From NCBI GenBank assembly GCA_040510075.1, contig JBEVJT010000045.1, positions 1-14,263 of the forward strand: a DNA stretch of 14,263 bases, written 5' to 3'. Shown here one piece after another: positions 6,684 through 13,641 of this stretch. The position numbers and the translations under genes were made by a program. This stretch comes from VAZQ01 sp040510075. Its GTDB lineage: Bacteria; Pseudomonadota; Alphaproteobacteria; Rhizobiales; Xanthobacteraceae. The notes beneath the pieces were generated by a model, which was given only the letters and a program-made list of their open reading frames with translations, did not search any database and was not told where the DNA came from. Within the stretch, counting starts at the first letter, position 1, and every line of letters begins with the position of its first letter.

Positions 6684-7355
6684 TTAGAGCAACGCTGAAA
6701 TTCGTGCGAATGCGGGGTGCTCGAGTCGATCCGGCGGTAACCGCGGCAACGCCACGATGTCGAGCGGAGATGCGAAATGTGCGAGTGTCTGCGCCGACTC
6801 CTCGAGCGAGCTGGCGCTTTTCGGCGTTTCGTTCACGACAATGGCGGCGATATCGATATTGCGCCGAGCGAGTACTTCCAGTGCCGTCAATGTGTGGCTG
6901 AGCGTGCCGACGTAACTGCCGGTGACCAGGAGCGCCGGAATGCGCAAGACCGACATCAGATCGAGGACGGTGCGGCGATCGTCGAGCGGAACCATGACGC
7001 CGCCGATACCCTCGATCAGCATTAGGCCGCGCGTGTCCCGAATGGCAGCCTCGCAGAACTCGACGAGTTGGGCGAAATCGACGGGGCGTCTCTCGCGTTC
7101 GGCGGCGAGGTGAGGAGAGGTCGGCACCGAGAAGCGCCATGGTGAGACGCGCGCAATCTCCTCGGTCGTGACCTGACGCGCGAGCGCGGTGAGCAGCATC
7201 CCCGGATCGCTGTTGACCGCGTCGTCAAAGCCGGTGACCACGGGCTTGATCGCATCGACCGACCGGCCGTTCGCGCGGGCGTCGCGGATCAGGCCACAGC
7301 TTACGAACGTCTTGCCAATGTCGGTCCCGGTTCCAGTGACAAAGACTGCGCTCAT
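6684..7355 (-). CDS. bioD: Dethiobiotin synthetase
   Basis: A 223-residue cytosolic ATPase-fold enzyme that closes the ureido ring of dethiobiotin from 7,8-diaminopelargonate, CO2 and ATP, the third step after pimeloyl-thioester. Seen: the P-loop GTGTDIGKT (8-16), KPVVTG (37-42) with the conserved Lys-Pro, a glutamate in EGIGG (115-119), and VVNET (173-177) in the nucleotide-base region. Length is normal. The ATG overlaps the bioF stop by one base (TAATG), a layout expected for translational coupling. The C-terminus is followed by the palindromic mosaic. Confidence 0.96.
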   Translation of the reverse strand: MSAVFVTGTGTDIGKTFVSCGLIRDARANGRSVDAIKPVVTGFDDAVNSDPGMLLTALARQVTTEEIARVSPWRFSVPTSPHLAAERERRPVDFAQLVEFCEAAIRDTRGLMLIEGIGGVMVPLDDRRTVLDLMSVLRIPALLVTGSYVGTLSHTLTALEVLARRNIDIAAIVVNETPKSASSLEESAQTLAHFASPLDIVALPRLPPDRLEHPAFARISALL

Positions 7356-8533
7356 TACGCGGGAATTGCGCGCGCGGGCTCATGCGAGAGAATGCGCGTG
7401 CGCACGATCTGCGCCAGCCGCTCGATCTCGTTGTCGGGATGCTGCGCGGTGAAGGTGAGGCGCAGGCGCGCGGTGCCGTAGGGTACCGTCGGCGGCCGGA
7501 TGGGAGTGACAAGAAAGCCTTCCTCTTCGAGGAGGTGTGAGGCAGCGAGCGCCGCCTTCGCCTCACCGACGATCACCGGCACGATCGGGCTTTGCGGCAC
7601 CGCGAGTCCGGCGGCGCGGGCAAACGTTTTTGCCTTGCCCAGCGGCAAAGCCGCATAAGACGGCTCGCGTTCGATCAGATCAAGGCCCGCAATGGCAGCC
7701 GCGGCAATGGCCGGCGGCAGCCCCGTCGAATAGATCAGCGTACGGGCGCGGTTGCGCATCAGATCCACCGCCGGCGCGGAGGCGCATAGATACCCGCCGT
7801 ACGCGCCAATGGCCTTCGAGAGAGTCCCCATCTGCAGAGGCACCTCCGCCTTTGCGGATCCTGCGAAGGCCGATCCGCGGCCACCTCCGATGACGCCCAG
7901 CCCATGGGCATCGTCGGAGAGAAGCCACGCGTCATGGGCCTGCGCCAGCGCCGCGAGGCCGGGGAGGGGAGCCAGGTCCCCGTCCATGGAAAAGACGCCG
8001 TCGGTTGCGATCAGCGCGTGCCGATGACGCCGCCGCTGTTCGGTCAGCAGGCTCTCGACGTGCGCGACGTCGGCATGGCGGTATGGAATAACGGTGGCGC
8101 GCGAAAGCCGCGCGCCGCCAAAGAGGCATGCATGGGAGAGCTCATCGATCAAGATCAAATCGTTGGAGCCGACCAGCGCGGGAATGATGCCGAGATTCGC
8201 CAAATAACCAGAACCAAACACGCAGGCGTCGTGTGTCTCTTTGATTCGAGCCAGGCGGCCCTCGAGCTCGGCGAACAGCGGGTGATTGCCCGTAATGAGG
8301 CGCGAGGCGCCGGCTCCCACGCCGTAAAGGCGCAAGGCCTGGCCCGCCGCTTCGATCACGGCAGGGTGGTGCGTGAGGTTGAGGTAATCGTTGCAGCAGA
8401 AAGACAATAGGCGCCGGCGATCGCGCAATGTCCAAATCCCCGTCACCCGGATGGTGTCGACGAGCGTACGCCGCAGGCTGCCCGCTTCGAGCTCGGCAAG
8501 CTTTCCGGTCGCGAATTCATCGAGTGAACGCAT
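7355..8533 (-). CDS. bioF: 8-amino-7-oxononanoate synthase
   Basis: A 392-residue PLP-dependent alpha-oxoamine synthase that joins pimeloyl-thioester and L-alanine to give 8-amino-7-oxononanoate (KAPA). Seen: CNDYLNL (47-53), GAGASRLITGNH (73-84), the GSGYLANLG loop (108-116) before the PLP-stacking His134, the PLP-binding DDAHGLG (207-213), and the Schiff-base lysine K240 in TLSKAIGAYGG (237-247). Length is close to the family norm. The frame is open upstream to 8782; the ATG at 8533 gives the expected N-terminus (LDEFATGKLAELEAGSLRRT), with 8572 a possible alternative; neither has a clear ribosome binding site. Coupled to bioD downstream and divergent from bioA. Confidence 0.95.
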   Translation of the reverse strand: MRSLDEFATGKLAELEAGSLRRTLVDTIRVTGIWTLRDRRRLLSFCCNDYLNLTHHPAVIEAAGQALRLYGVGAGASRLITGNHPLFAELEGRLARIKETHDACVFGSGYLANLGIIPALVGSNDLILIDELSHACLFGGARLSRATVIPYRHADVAHVESLLTEQRRRHRHALIATDGVFSMDGDLAPLPGLAALAQAHDAWLLSDDAHGLGVIGGGRGSAFAGSAKAEVPLQMGTLSKAIGAYGGYLCASAPAVDLMRNRARTLIYSTGLPPAIAAAAIAGLDLIEREPSYAALPLGKAKTFARAAGLAVPQSPIVPVIVGEAKAALAASHLLEEEGFLVTPIRPPTVPYGTARLRLTFTAQHPDNEIERLAQIVRTRILSHEPARAIPA

Positions 8534-8604
8534 TGGCACGCGAGTAATGTGAACCCTGCTAGGCGTGAGCATGACGGCAATGGCCGGGGAATGGAAGCGG
8601 CGCA
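8534..8604. promoter_or_regulatory. Short divergent control region between bioF and bioA
   Basis: These 71 bp must hold the promoters for both divergent biotin genes unless the starts are misplaced. I looked for the BioR-type TTATAGATAA-like operator of alphaproteobacteria and the enterobacterial BirA operator and saw neither. No convincing -35/-10 pair was identified. The role is inferred only from gene orientation. Confidence 0.4.
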
Positions 8605-9888
8605 ATGGCGAGCAGATCACGAGAGAGCGGAGTTCCGGATTGGTACGACCATCTGTGGCTTCCTTACACGCAAATGAAAACCGCGCGGCCTCCGCTCGCG
8701 GTGGCACGGACAACCGGCAGTCGGATCGTGCTGGCGAGTGGCCGCGAGCTCGTCGATGGCATCGCGTCCTGGTGGACCGCATGCCACGGCTACAATCATC
8801 CTCACATCCGCGCTGCGGTGGAGCGCCAGCTCGCGCTCATGCCGCACGTGATGTTCGGCGGCATGGTGCACGAGCAGGCCGCTGTGCTCGCACAGCGACT
8901 CGCGGCCCTGCTGCCGGGCGCTCTTGACCGTGTGTTCTTTTCTGATTCCGGCTCGGTCGCGATCGAGATTGCGCTCAAGATGGCCCTGCAGTACTGGCGC
9001 AATCGGGGCAGGGGAGAAAAAACAAAGTTCATCGCGTTCCGGAACGCCTATCACGGCGACACCACGGGCGCGATGGCGGTCTCCGACCTGCAGAGCGGCA
9101 TGCACCGCTTGTTCGCGCCGCTTTTGCCCGCGCAGCATATTATCGATCTGCCCCAGGACGATGCGAGCGAGAAAGTTTTCACAGAATGCCTTGAGAAGAA
9201 CGCGGAGCAGCTTGCGGGAATTGTCGTCGAGCCGTTGGTGCAAGGCGCCGGAGGGATGCGCTTCCACGATGCACGGGTGCTGCAGCGCCTCAATGAGGCG
9301 GCTGGCAATTATCAGGCGTTGTTGATCTTTGACGAGATCTTCACCGGGTTCGGTCGTACCGGAACGCTGTTTGCATGCGAAGCCGCGGGTGTTGTGCCGG
9401 ACATCATCACTCTTTCGAAGGCACTGACCGGCGGCACATTGCCGCTCGCGGCGACCATCGCGAACGAAGATATTTTCCATGGCTTCTGGTCCGACGATCC
9501 CACGCACGCGCTCATGCATGGGCCCACATTCATGGCCAATGCGCTCGCCTGCGCGGCGGCAAATGCCTCGCTTGATTTATTCGAGCGTGAGCCGCGGCTC
9601 GCTCAAGTGGCGCAAATATCAATCGCGCTCGAGCGTTGGCTGTCGCCTTGCCGCCTGTTGCCTTCCGTCAAGGATGTGCGGGTGAAGGGCGCAATTGGGG
9701 TCGTGGAGCTCGCCCGCATAACCGATCTCGAAGCCCTGCGCGCGCGATTCATCGATGAGGGCGTATTCATTCGCCCGTTCGGCTCCATCGTGTATCTTGC
9801 GCCGGCCTTCACCATCGGCGAAGCCGATCTCGCAATGCTTACAAGCGCGGTTGTGAAGGTGCTGAGCGAGCGCGATTGGAGCAGGTGA
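8605..9888 (+). CDS. bioA: Adenosylmethionine–8-amino-7-oxononanoate aminotransferase
   Basis: A 427-residue class III PLP aminotransferase that moves the amino group of S-adenosylmethionine to KAPA, giving 7,8-diaminopelargonate. BioA hallmarks are WLPYTQM (18-24), DGIASWW (51-57), SDSGSVAIEIALKMALQYW (113-131), AYHGDTTGAM (148-157), the PLP-nitrogen aspartate D243 in IFDEIFTGFGRTGT, the Schiff-base lysine K272 in LSKALTGG, and GPTFMANALA (306-315). The WLPYTQM/SWW pair separates it from ornithine or GABA aminotransferases. Length is usual. The ATG at 8605 has GGAAGCGG upstream. It is divergent from bioFD and ends 14 bp before the convergent rimO stop. Together BioF, BioA and BioD cover KAPA to dethiobiotin; BioB for the last step is not in view. 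Confidence 0.95.
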   Translation: MASRSRESGVPDWYDHLWLPYTQMKTARPPLAVARTTGSRIVLASGRELVDGIASWWTACHGYNHPHIRAAVERQLALMPHVMFGGMVHEQAAVLAQRLAALLPGALDRVFFSDSGSVAIEIALKMALQYWRNRGRGEKTKFIAFRNAYHGDTTGAMAVSDLQSGMHRLFAPLLPAQHIIDLPQDDASEKVFTECLEKNAEQLAGIVVEPLVQGAGGMRFHDARVLQRLNEAAGNYQALLIFDEIFTGFGRTGTLFACEAAGVVPDIITLSKALTGGTLPLAATIANEDIFHGFWSDDPTHALMHGPTFMANALACAAANASLDLFEREPRLAQVAQISIALERWLSPCRLLPSVKDVRVKGAIGVVELARITDLEALRARFIDEGVFIRPFGSIVYLAPAFTIGEADLAMLTSAVVKVLSERDWSR

Positions 9889-9902
9889 ACGGGCAGCGAC
9901 GC

Positions 9903-11309
9903 TCAGTACCCCACGACAGTGCCATGCAGGTCGTAGGCGTCGACGCGGTCGATCTTCACGGTGGCGATCTCGCCTACCCGCAGTGGCCGCCGGCTCATGA
10001 CGTGAACGGTGCCGTCGATTTCCGGCGCGTCGCTTCGGCTGCGGCCCTTGGCCATGGTCCCGCCGGCGCCAATCTCATCGATGATGATCGGCTCGCGCCT
10101 GCCGATGCGGCGCTTGAGCCGGCGCGCTGAAATCTGCTGCTGGCGCTGCATGAAGCGATGCCAGCGATCTTCTTTCACCTCGTCGGGGACCGCAGGCGCA
10201 ATCGCATTCGCGGCGGCGCCCCTGACCGGCTCGTAACGGAAGCAGCCGACGCGATCGAGCTCGGCCGCTTCGAGCCATTCAAGCAGAAATTCGAAATCGG
10301 CTTCGCTCTCGCCCGGAAAGCCGACGATGAACGTCGACCGGATGGTGAGATCGGGGCAGAGGACGCGCCAACGGCCGATGCGTTCGAGCGTCTTCTCCTG
10401 AGCAGCCGGCCGTTTCATCGCCTTGAGCACCGACGGCGCTGCATGCTGAAACGGCACGTCGAGATAGGGCAGCACCTTGCCCTGCGCCATGAGCGGGATC
10501 ACCGCATCGACGTGCGGGTAAGGGTAGACGTAATGCAGTCGCACCCATACGCCGAACGTGCCGAGCGCCTCGGCGAGGTCGAAGAACCTGGCTCGCACCG
10601 GTCGGCCGCTCCACTCGCTCTCCGCGTATTTGATGTCGCTGCCGTAGGCGGATGTATCCTGGGAGATGATGAGCAGCTCTTTGACACCCGCCACAACCAG
10701 GCGCTCGGCCTCCCGCAACACGTCCCCCGCTGAACGGGAGATGAGGTCGCCGCGAAGCTTCGGAATGATGCAGAACGAGCAGCGGTTATTGCAGCCCTCG
10801 GCAATCTTCACATAGGCGTAATGGCGCGGCGTAAGCTTGATGCCCTGCGGGGGAATAAGGTCGACGAACGCGTCGTGACGCGGCGGGACCGCGCGATGCA
10901 CAGCTTCCAGAACGCTCTCGTACTGCTGCGGCCCGGTGACGGCGAGCACCTTGTCCGGAATGCGCTTGACGGCTTCGCTGTCTGCGCCCAGGCAGCCGGT
11001 CACGATGACCTTGCCGTTCTCGCTGAGCGCCTTGCCGATCTCGGCAAGTGACTCCGCCTGCGCCGTTTCGAGGAATCCGCAGGTGTTGACGATCGCCACG
11101 TCGGCGCCCCGATGCTCCCGCGCCAGCTCGTAGCCTTCGGCGCGTAGGCGCGTGATGATGCGCTCGCTGTCGACCAGTGCCTTGGGACAGCCCAGCGAAA
11201 CGAAGCTCACCTTGGGAGCGGCATCACCGCGCAGGCAAGTTTGCGCAGCCTGCGTAGACTTGGCTGCATGAGGCGCCCCCGAATGACGATCCGCTTTTTC
11301 CCCGTCCAT
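9903..11309 (-). CDS. rimO: Ribosomal protein S12 methylthiotransferase RimO
   Basis: A 468-residue radical-SAM enzyme that methylthiolates the beta-carbon of the conserved aspartate of ribosomal protein S12. Domains in order: the N-terminal MTTase domain with cluster cysteines C41 (SLGCPKALVDSE), C77 (NTCGFL) and C106 (TGCLG); the radical-SAM core with CNNRCSFC (173-180), supplying the CxxxCxxC 4Fe-4S ligands; GFPGE (330-334); and a C-terminal TRAM domain (about 400-468). SLGCPKALVDSE and the RLHYVYPYP stretch favour RimO over the tRNA enzyme MiaB. The ATG at 11309 has GGAA upstream; the frame is open to 11381, but that part overlaps the divergent gene. About 30 residues precede the MTTase domain, an Ala/Lys/His-rich leader longer than in enterobacterial RimO. 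Confidence 0.95.
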   Translation of the reverse strand: MDGEKADRHSGAPHAAKSTQAAQTCLRGDAAPKVSFVSLGCPKALVDSERIITRLRAEGYELAREHRGADVAIVNTCGFLETAQAESLAEIGKALSENGKVIVTGCLGADSEAVKRIPDKVLAVTGPQQYESVLEAVHRAVPPRHDAFVDLIPPQGIKLTPRHYAYVKIAEGCNNRCSFCIIPKLRGDLISRSAGDVLREAERLVVAGVKELLIISQDTSAYGSDIKYAESEWSGRPVRARFFDLAEALGTFGVWVRLHYVYPYPHVDAVIPLMAQGKVLPYLDVPFQHAAPSVLKAMKRPAAQEKTLERIGRWRVLCPDLTIRSTFIVGFPGESEADFEFLLEWLEAAELDRVGCFRYEPVRGAAANAIAPAVPDEVKEDRWHRFMQRQQQISARRLKRRIGRREPIIIDEIGAGGTMAKGRSRSDAPEIDGTVHVMSRRPLRVGEIATVKIDRVDAYDLHGTVVGY

Positions 11310-11368
11310 CGTTCCGAAAACCTTTGTCCGCGATCCTGGTTGCCCTATTCCCCCGGCGTGAGGTGCCC

Positions 11369-12568
11369 ATGAAAACCGCAATCGTCAACCTGGGCTGCAT
11401 CGTCTCCGGCGACTGGCGCGCGCCCTTCGTGCAAGGGGATGCGATCCTCATGCAGGGAGACAAGCTCACGAAGGTGGGATCGGTCGCGGATGCCGACCTC
11501 AAGGACTGCGATCTCATCCTCGACGCGAACTGCGTCACCGCCTGCCCCGGTCTCATCGATTCCCACGTGCACGTCGCCTTCGGCGATTACACGCCGCGCG
11601 TTTCCGCGGTCGGCTTCCTGCAGAACTACCTGCATGGCGGAACGACGACCGCGATCTCCGCCTGCGAGATCCATGTGCCCGGCACGCCCCATGACGTCGA
11701 GGGCGTCAAGGCGCTGGCGGTGGCAGCCAAGCGCTGCTGGGACAATCTGCGTCCCGGGGGCATGCGCGTGCACGGCGGCAACGTCATCCTCGAACCCGGC
11801 ATGGAGGACAAGGATTTCCAGGAGCTGGCCGGCAAGGGCGTGTGGCTTGCGAAAGCCGGCTTTGGCAGCGTCAAGACGCCGTTCGACTACGTTCCCCTGA
11901 TTGCGGCGGCCAAGCGCGCGGGGCTGATTACCAATGTGCATACCGGCGGCGCGTCGCTTTCACTCGCAAACTCCATCTGGGGCGAGCATCTCATTGCGAT
12001 GCAGCCGGACGTGTCCTTTCACGTCAATGGCGGTCCGATCGCCATGCCGGATGAGGATTTCGAGCGCGTCATCGACGAGACCACGGCTGCACTGCAGATC
12101 GTGCAGGCCGGCAACATCCGCACCGCGCTTCTGGTGCTCGATCTCGCGGTGAAGAAGGACTGTTTCGATCGTTTTCTGATCGCGACCGACACGCCGACGG
12201 GCACCGGGATGATGCCGCAGGGCATGATCAAGAGCATCGCCGAGATGTCCTGCCTGTCGCGCCATCCGCCCGAATGGATGGTTGCCGCGGCAACCGGCAA
12301 TCCGGCAAAAGTCTACCGCCTCAATTCCGGTTTTCTTCAGCCCGAGCGCGATGCGGACGTTCTTCTGATCGATGCTCCCCTGGGGGGCTCGAAGTCCACG
12401 GCGCTGGAAGCGCTCAAGAATGGGGACGTCACCGCCGCACTTGCCTGCTTCACCGCCGGCGTGCCGCGCTACATCGGGCGCAGCCGCTGCACTCCGCCGC
12501 CCATGCGCCATGCCCACATCGTCAAGAACACGGTGGTGAACGAGTTTCCTGCCCCGCCCCTGGTTTAG
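11369..12568 (+). CDS. Amidohydrolase-superfamily protein, enamidase-like
   Basis: A 399-residue metal-dependent hydrolase. The ATG at 11369 has GTGAGG upstream and starts the expected beta-sandwich (MKTAIVNLGCIVSGDW). Metal-site motifs are DSHVH (64-68), HTGG (191-194), HVNGG (218-222) and TDTPTGTG (273-280, likely the catalytic Asp274). Long stretches such as HGGTTTAISA (89-98), MRVHGGNVILEPG (132-144), DETTAALQIVQAGN (236-249) and ATGNPAKVYRLNSG (308-321) match, from memory, Eubacterium barkeri enamidase, which opens 1,4,5,6-tetrahydro-6-oxonicotinate to 2-formylglutarate and ammonia. The bridging-ligand region (WLAKAGFG, 159-166) has a lysine near where I recall a glutamate in enamidase, so a carbamylated lysine may bridge the metals. 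Substrate is uncertain because no nicotinate-pathway gene is adjacent. It is divergent from rimO across 59 bp. Confidence 0.82.
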   Translation: MKTAIVNLGCIVSGDWRAPFVQGDAILMQGDKLTKVGSVADADLKDCDLILDANCVTACPGLIDSHVHVAFGDYTPRVSAVGFLQNYLHGGTTTAISACEIHVPGTPHDVEGVKALAVAAKRCWDNLRPGGMRVHGGNVILEPGMEDKDFQELAGKGVWLAKAGFGSVKTPFDYVPLIAAAKRAGLITNVHTGGASLSLANSIWGEHLIAMQPDVSFHVNGGPIAMPDEDFERVIDETTAALQIVQAGNIRTALLVLDLAVKKDCFDRFLIATDTPTGTGMMPQGMIKSIAEMSCLSRHPPEWMVAAATGNPAKVYRLNSGFLQPERDADVLLIDAPLGGSKSTALEALKNGDVTAALACFTAGVPRYIGRSRCTPPPMRHAHIVKNTVVNEFPAPPLV

Positions 12569-12657
12569 CTGTGGGTATTCAATGCCTTCGCGGCGCGTAC
12601 TCGAAAAACAGGTGAGCGCTTCCGGCATACACGCCGCCCGATGCCCCGGGACGGTTA

Positions 12658-12667
12658 GGGCCGGCCC
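12658..12667. repeat. 10-bp perfect palindrome GGGCCGGCCC
   Basis: This self-complementary decamer lies in the 239-bp gap between the enamidase-like gene and the small exported-protein gene, about 90 bp after the former stop. It could be a weak terminator stem (no T-run) or an operator half. Two direct GCGAGT copies occur nearby at 12712-12717 and 12722-12727. No confident promoter was identified in the gap. Confidence 0.3.
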
Positions 12668-12807
12668 GTTAACTCCCTTTTGAACCGAACCCCCGCGCGC
12701 CGCGACCAATAGCGAGTCATTGCGAGTGACCCGCCGCTGCCCGTGTCGAGGGCTGGGAGCGTCGAGGCCGTGTCTCCCTCTGGTATTGAGCGTAATAGGA
12801 GGCCACC

Positions 12808-13176
12808 GTGGCGAATTTTTTTGGAAAGACGATGCTGAGCGGCGCTCTTGCGGCGGGCTTGGCGACTCCGGTTTGGGCGCAGACCGAGGTGGGTGTTCCG
12901 CTATTCAGCGGGGAGGCGGTCCTCATCGACCCGTACAACGAGCTGCTTGAGCACATGATGCCCAGAATGCTCGATGCGAGCGTGTTTCCGATGGTGCAAG
13001 GTATTGCCGTCGATGTTCAGTTCGCCACGCGCCTGACCGATCTCGACCCGTATAACGCGACGCTTGCGGTGCTTGCCGCCAGCGTGAAGAAACTTGACGC
13101 GATGAGCGCCTATGCTTTCGTTCCGGGCCATAGCGTGTTGCGCATCTGGGAAGTGCCCGTCTCCCCCGACAAGTAG
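12808..13176 (+). CDS. Small exported protein of unknown function with internal DPYN repeat
   Basis: A 122-residue product starting with GTG at 12808, five bases behind a near-perfect TAGGAGG ribosome binding site (12796-12802), which makes expression likely. Residues 1-24 form a Sec signal peptide (basic Lys7, hydrophobic 9-20, cleavage after VWA), leaving about 98 mature residues. There are no cysteines, no further membrane segment, and no domain I recognise. The mature part shows two related segments, IDPYNELLEHMM (40-51) and LDPYNATLAVLA (79-90), each followed by a helix with Leu-Asp-Ala (LDAS, LDAM), which suggests an ancient duplication. It probably acts in the periplasm or is secreted; function unknown. 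It is preceded by a 239-bp gap and followed by repeats, so it is likely monocistronic. Confidence 0.75.
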   Translation: MANFFGKTMLSGALAAGLATPVWAQTEVGVPLFSGEAVLIDPYNELLEHMMPRMLDASVFPMVQGIAVDVQFATRLTDLDPYNATLAVLAASVKKLDAMSAYAFVPGHSVLRIWEVPVSPDK

Positions 13177-13201
13177 AGCCTTAGATTCAAATCTCGCATC
13201 G

Positions 13202-13222
13202 TGGCCGGCCTCGTGCCGGCCA
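13202..13222. repeat. Hairpin TGGCCGGC-CTCGT-GCCGGCCA
   Basis: Perfect 8-bp arms around a 5-base loop, 26 bp after the small exported-protein stop. No T-run follows, so an intrinsic terminator is unlikely although RNA stabilisation is possible. It resembles the GGCCGG-type intergenic palindromes common in Bradyrhizobium-like genomes (from memory) and is the first of a cluster of hairpins reaching 13592. Confidence 0.6.
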
Positions 13223-13252
13223 TTCGACTTTGTGGCTCGCGACTCCTTTGTT

Positions 13253-13293
13253 CTCCCGCCAAAGCGGGCCTAGAGCAAGCGCTGCGGCGGGAG
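13253..13293. repeat. Inverted repeat CTCCCGCC/GGCGGGAG with competing inner hairpin
   Basis: CTCCCGCC (13253-13260) pairs perfectly with GGCGGGAG (13286-13293) across 25 bases. An alternative inner hairpin, CCCGC-CAAA-GCGGG (13255-13268), uses the same left arm, so an RNA from here could switch between two folds. It is part of the repeat cluster in the gene-poor right end. Confidence 0.5.
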
Positions 13294-13372
13294 CGATGCC
13301 GAGGCGGCGCACCCGGAATCGTCTGCGCGCGGCACGTTTTTCCCCATTTGGGACCGGGGGCCGCCACCTTTC

Positions 13373-13388
13373 GGCCCGATTTCGGGCC
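13373..13388. repeat. Hairpin GGCCCG-ATTT-CGGGCC
   Basis: A perfect 6-bp stem with a 4-base loop, about 40 bp upstream of a candidate micro-ORF. Stable GC stem without a T-run on either side. It could be a terminator-like barrier or another short palindromic repeat. Confidence 0.4.
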
Positions 13389-13428
13389 CGTAATGTGACC
13401 GCGCTGAATCAGCAGGCTGGGGGGTCGA

Positions 13429-13521
13429 ATGATTGCGCTCGCAAAGGACTTTGCGTTCTTCTGCTGCGTCGTGCCGTCTGTAACCGGCATCGTAGTCGTT
13501 GCGTCCATTTTTCTGATCTAA
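13429..13521 (+). CDS. Candidate 30-residue single-helix membrane peptide
   Basis: ATG at 13429 to TAA at 13519-13521, preceded by a G-rich stretch (GGGGGG, 13419-13424) that could serve as ribosome binding site five bases upstream. The peptide begins MIALAKDF, then has about 22 uninterrupted hydrophobic residues including a Cys-Cys pair (residues 12-13), ending in IFLI. Charge at the N-terminus (Lys6, Asp7) followed by one hydrophobic helix is the usual form of bacterial micro-membrane proteins. No family is recognised. Short length means chance cannot be excluded. Confidence 0.35.
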   Translation: MIALAKDFAFFCCVVPSVTGIVVVASIFLI

Positions 13522-13558
13522 AAACAGAAGCGGCGTCTTTCCGAGCCGCGTTCCAAAT

Positions 13559-13592
13559 CGTCATTCCGGGGGGCCGCGTAGCGGCGAGCCCG
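13559..13592. repeat. Second copy of the GTCATTCCGGGG dispersed repeat, divergent right half
   Basis: GTCATTCCGGGG (13560-13571) is identical to 1903-1914. Here it is followed by a different right half in which GCCGC-GTA-GCGGC forms an inner stem and GGGC/GCCC an outer one, in place of the simple CCGGAATGAC arm. This looks like a half or variant copy of a Bradyrhizobium-type intergenic element. It lies between the two candidate micro-ORFs. Confidence 0.55.
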
Positions 13593-13641
13593 ACGGGCTG
13601 AGTGCGTCCGTCCCGTCCCCGTGGTCTGGACTGAGCGAATA

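Noticed and set aside
8534..8604. BioR or BirA operator between bioF and bioA
   Set aside because: No TTATAGATAA-like box or long BirA-type dyad is present.
8617..9519. 300-codon minus-strand frame inside bioA
   Set aside because: His/Arg-rich shadow of BioA, which has all its PLP motifs on the plus strand.
11960..12709. 249-codon minus-strand frame over the enamidase-like gene end
   Set aside because: Shadow composition, no ribosome binding site; the plus-strand gene is well supported.
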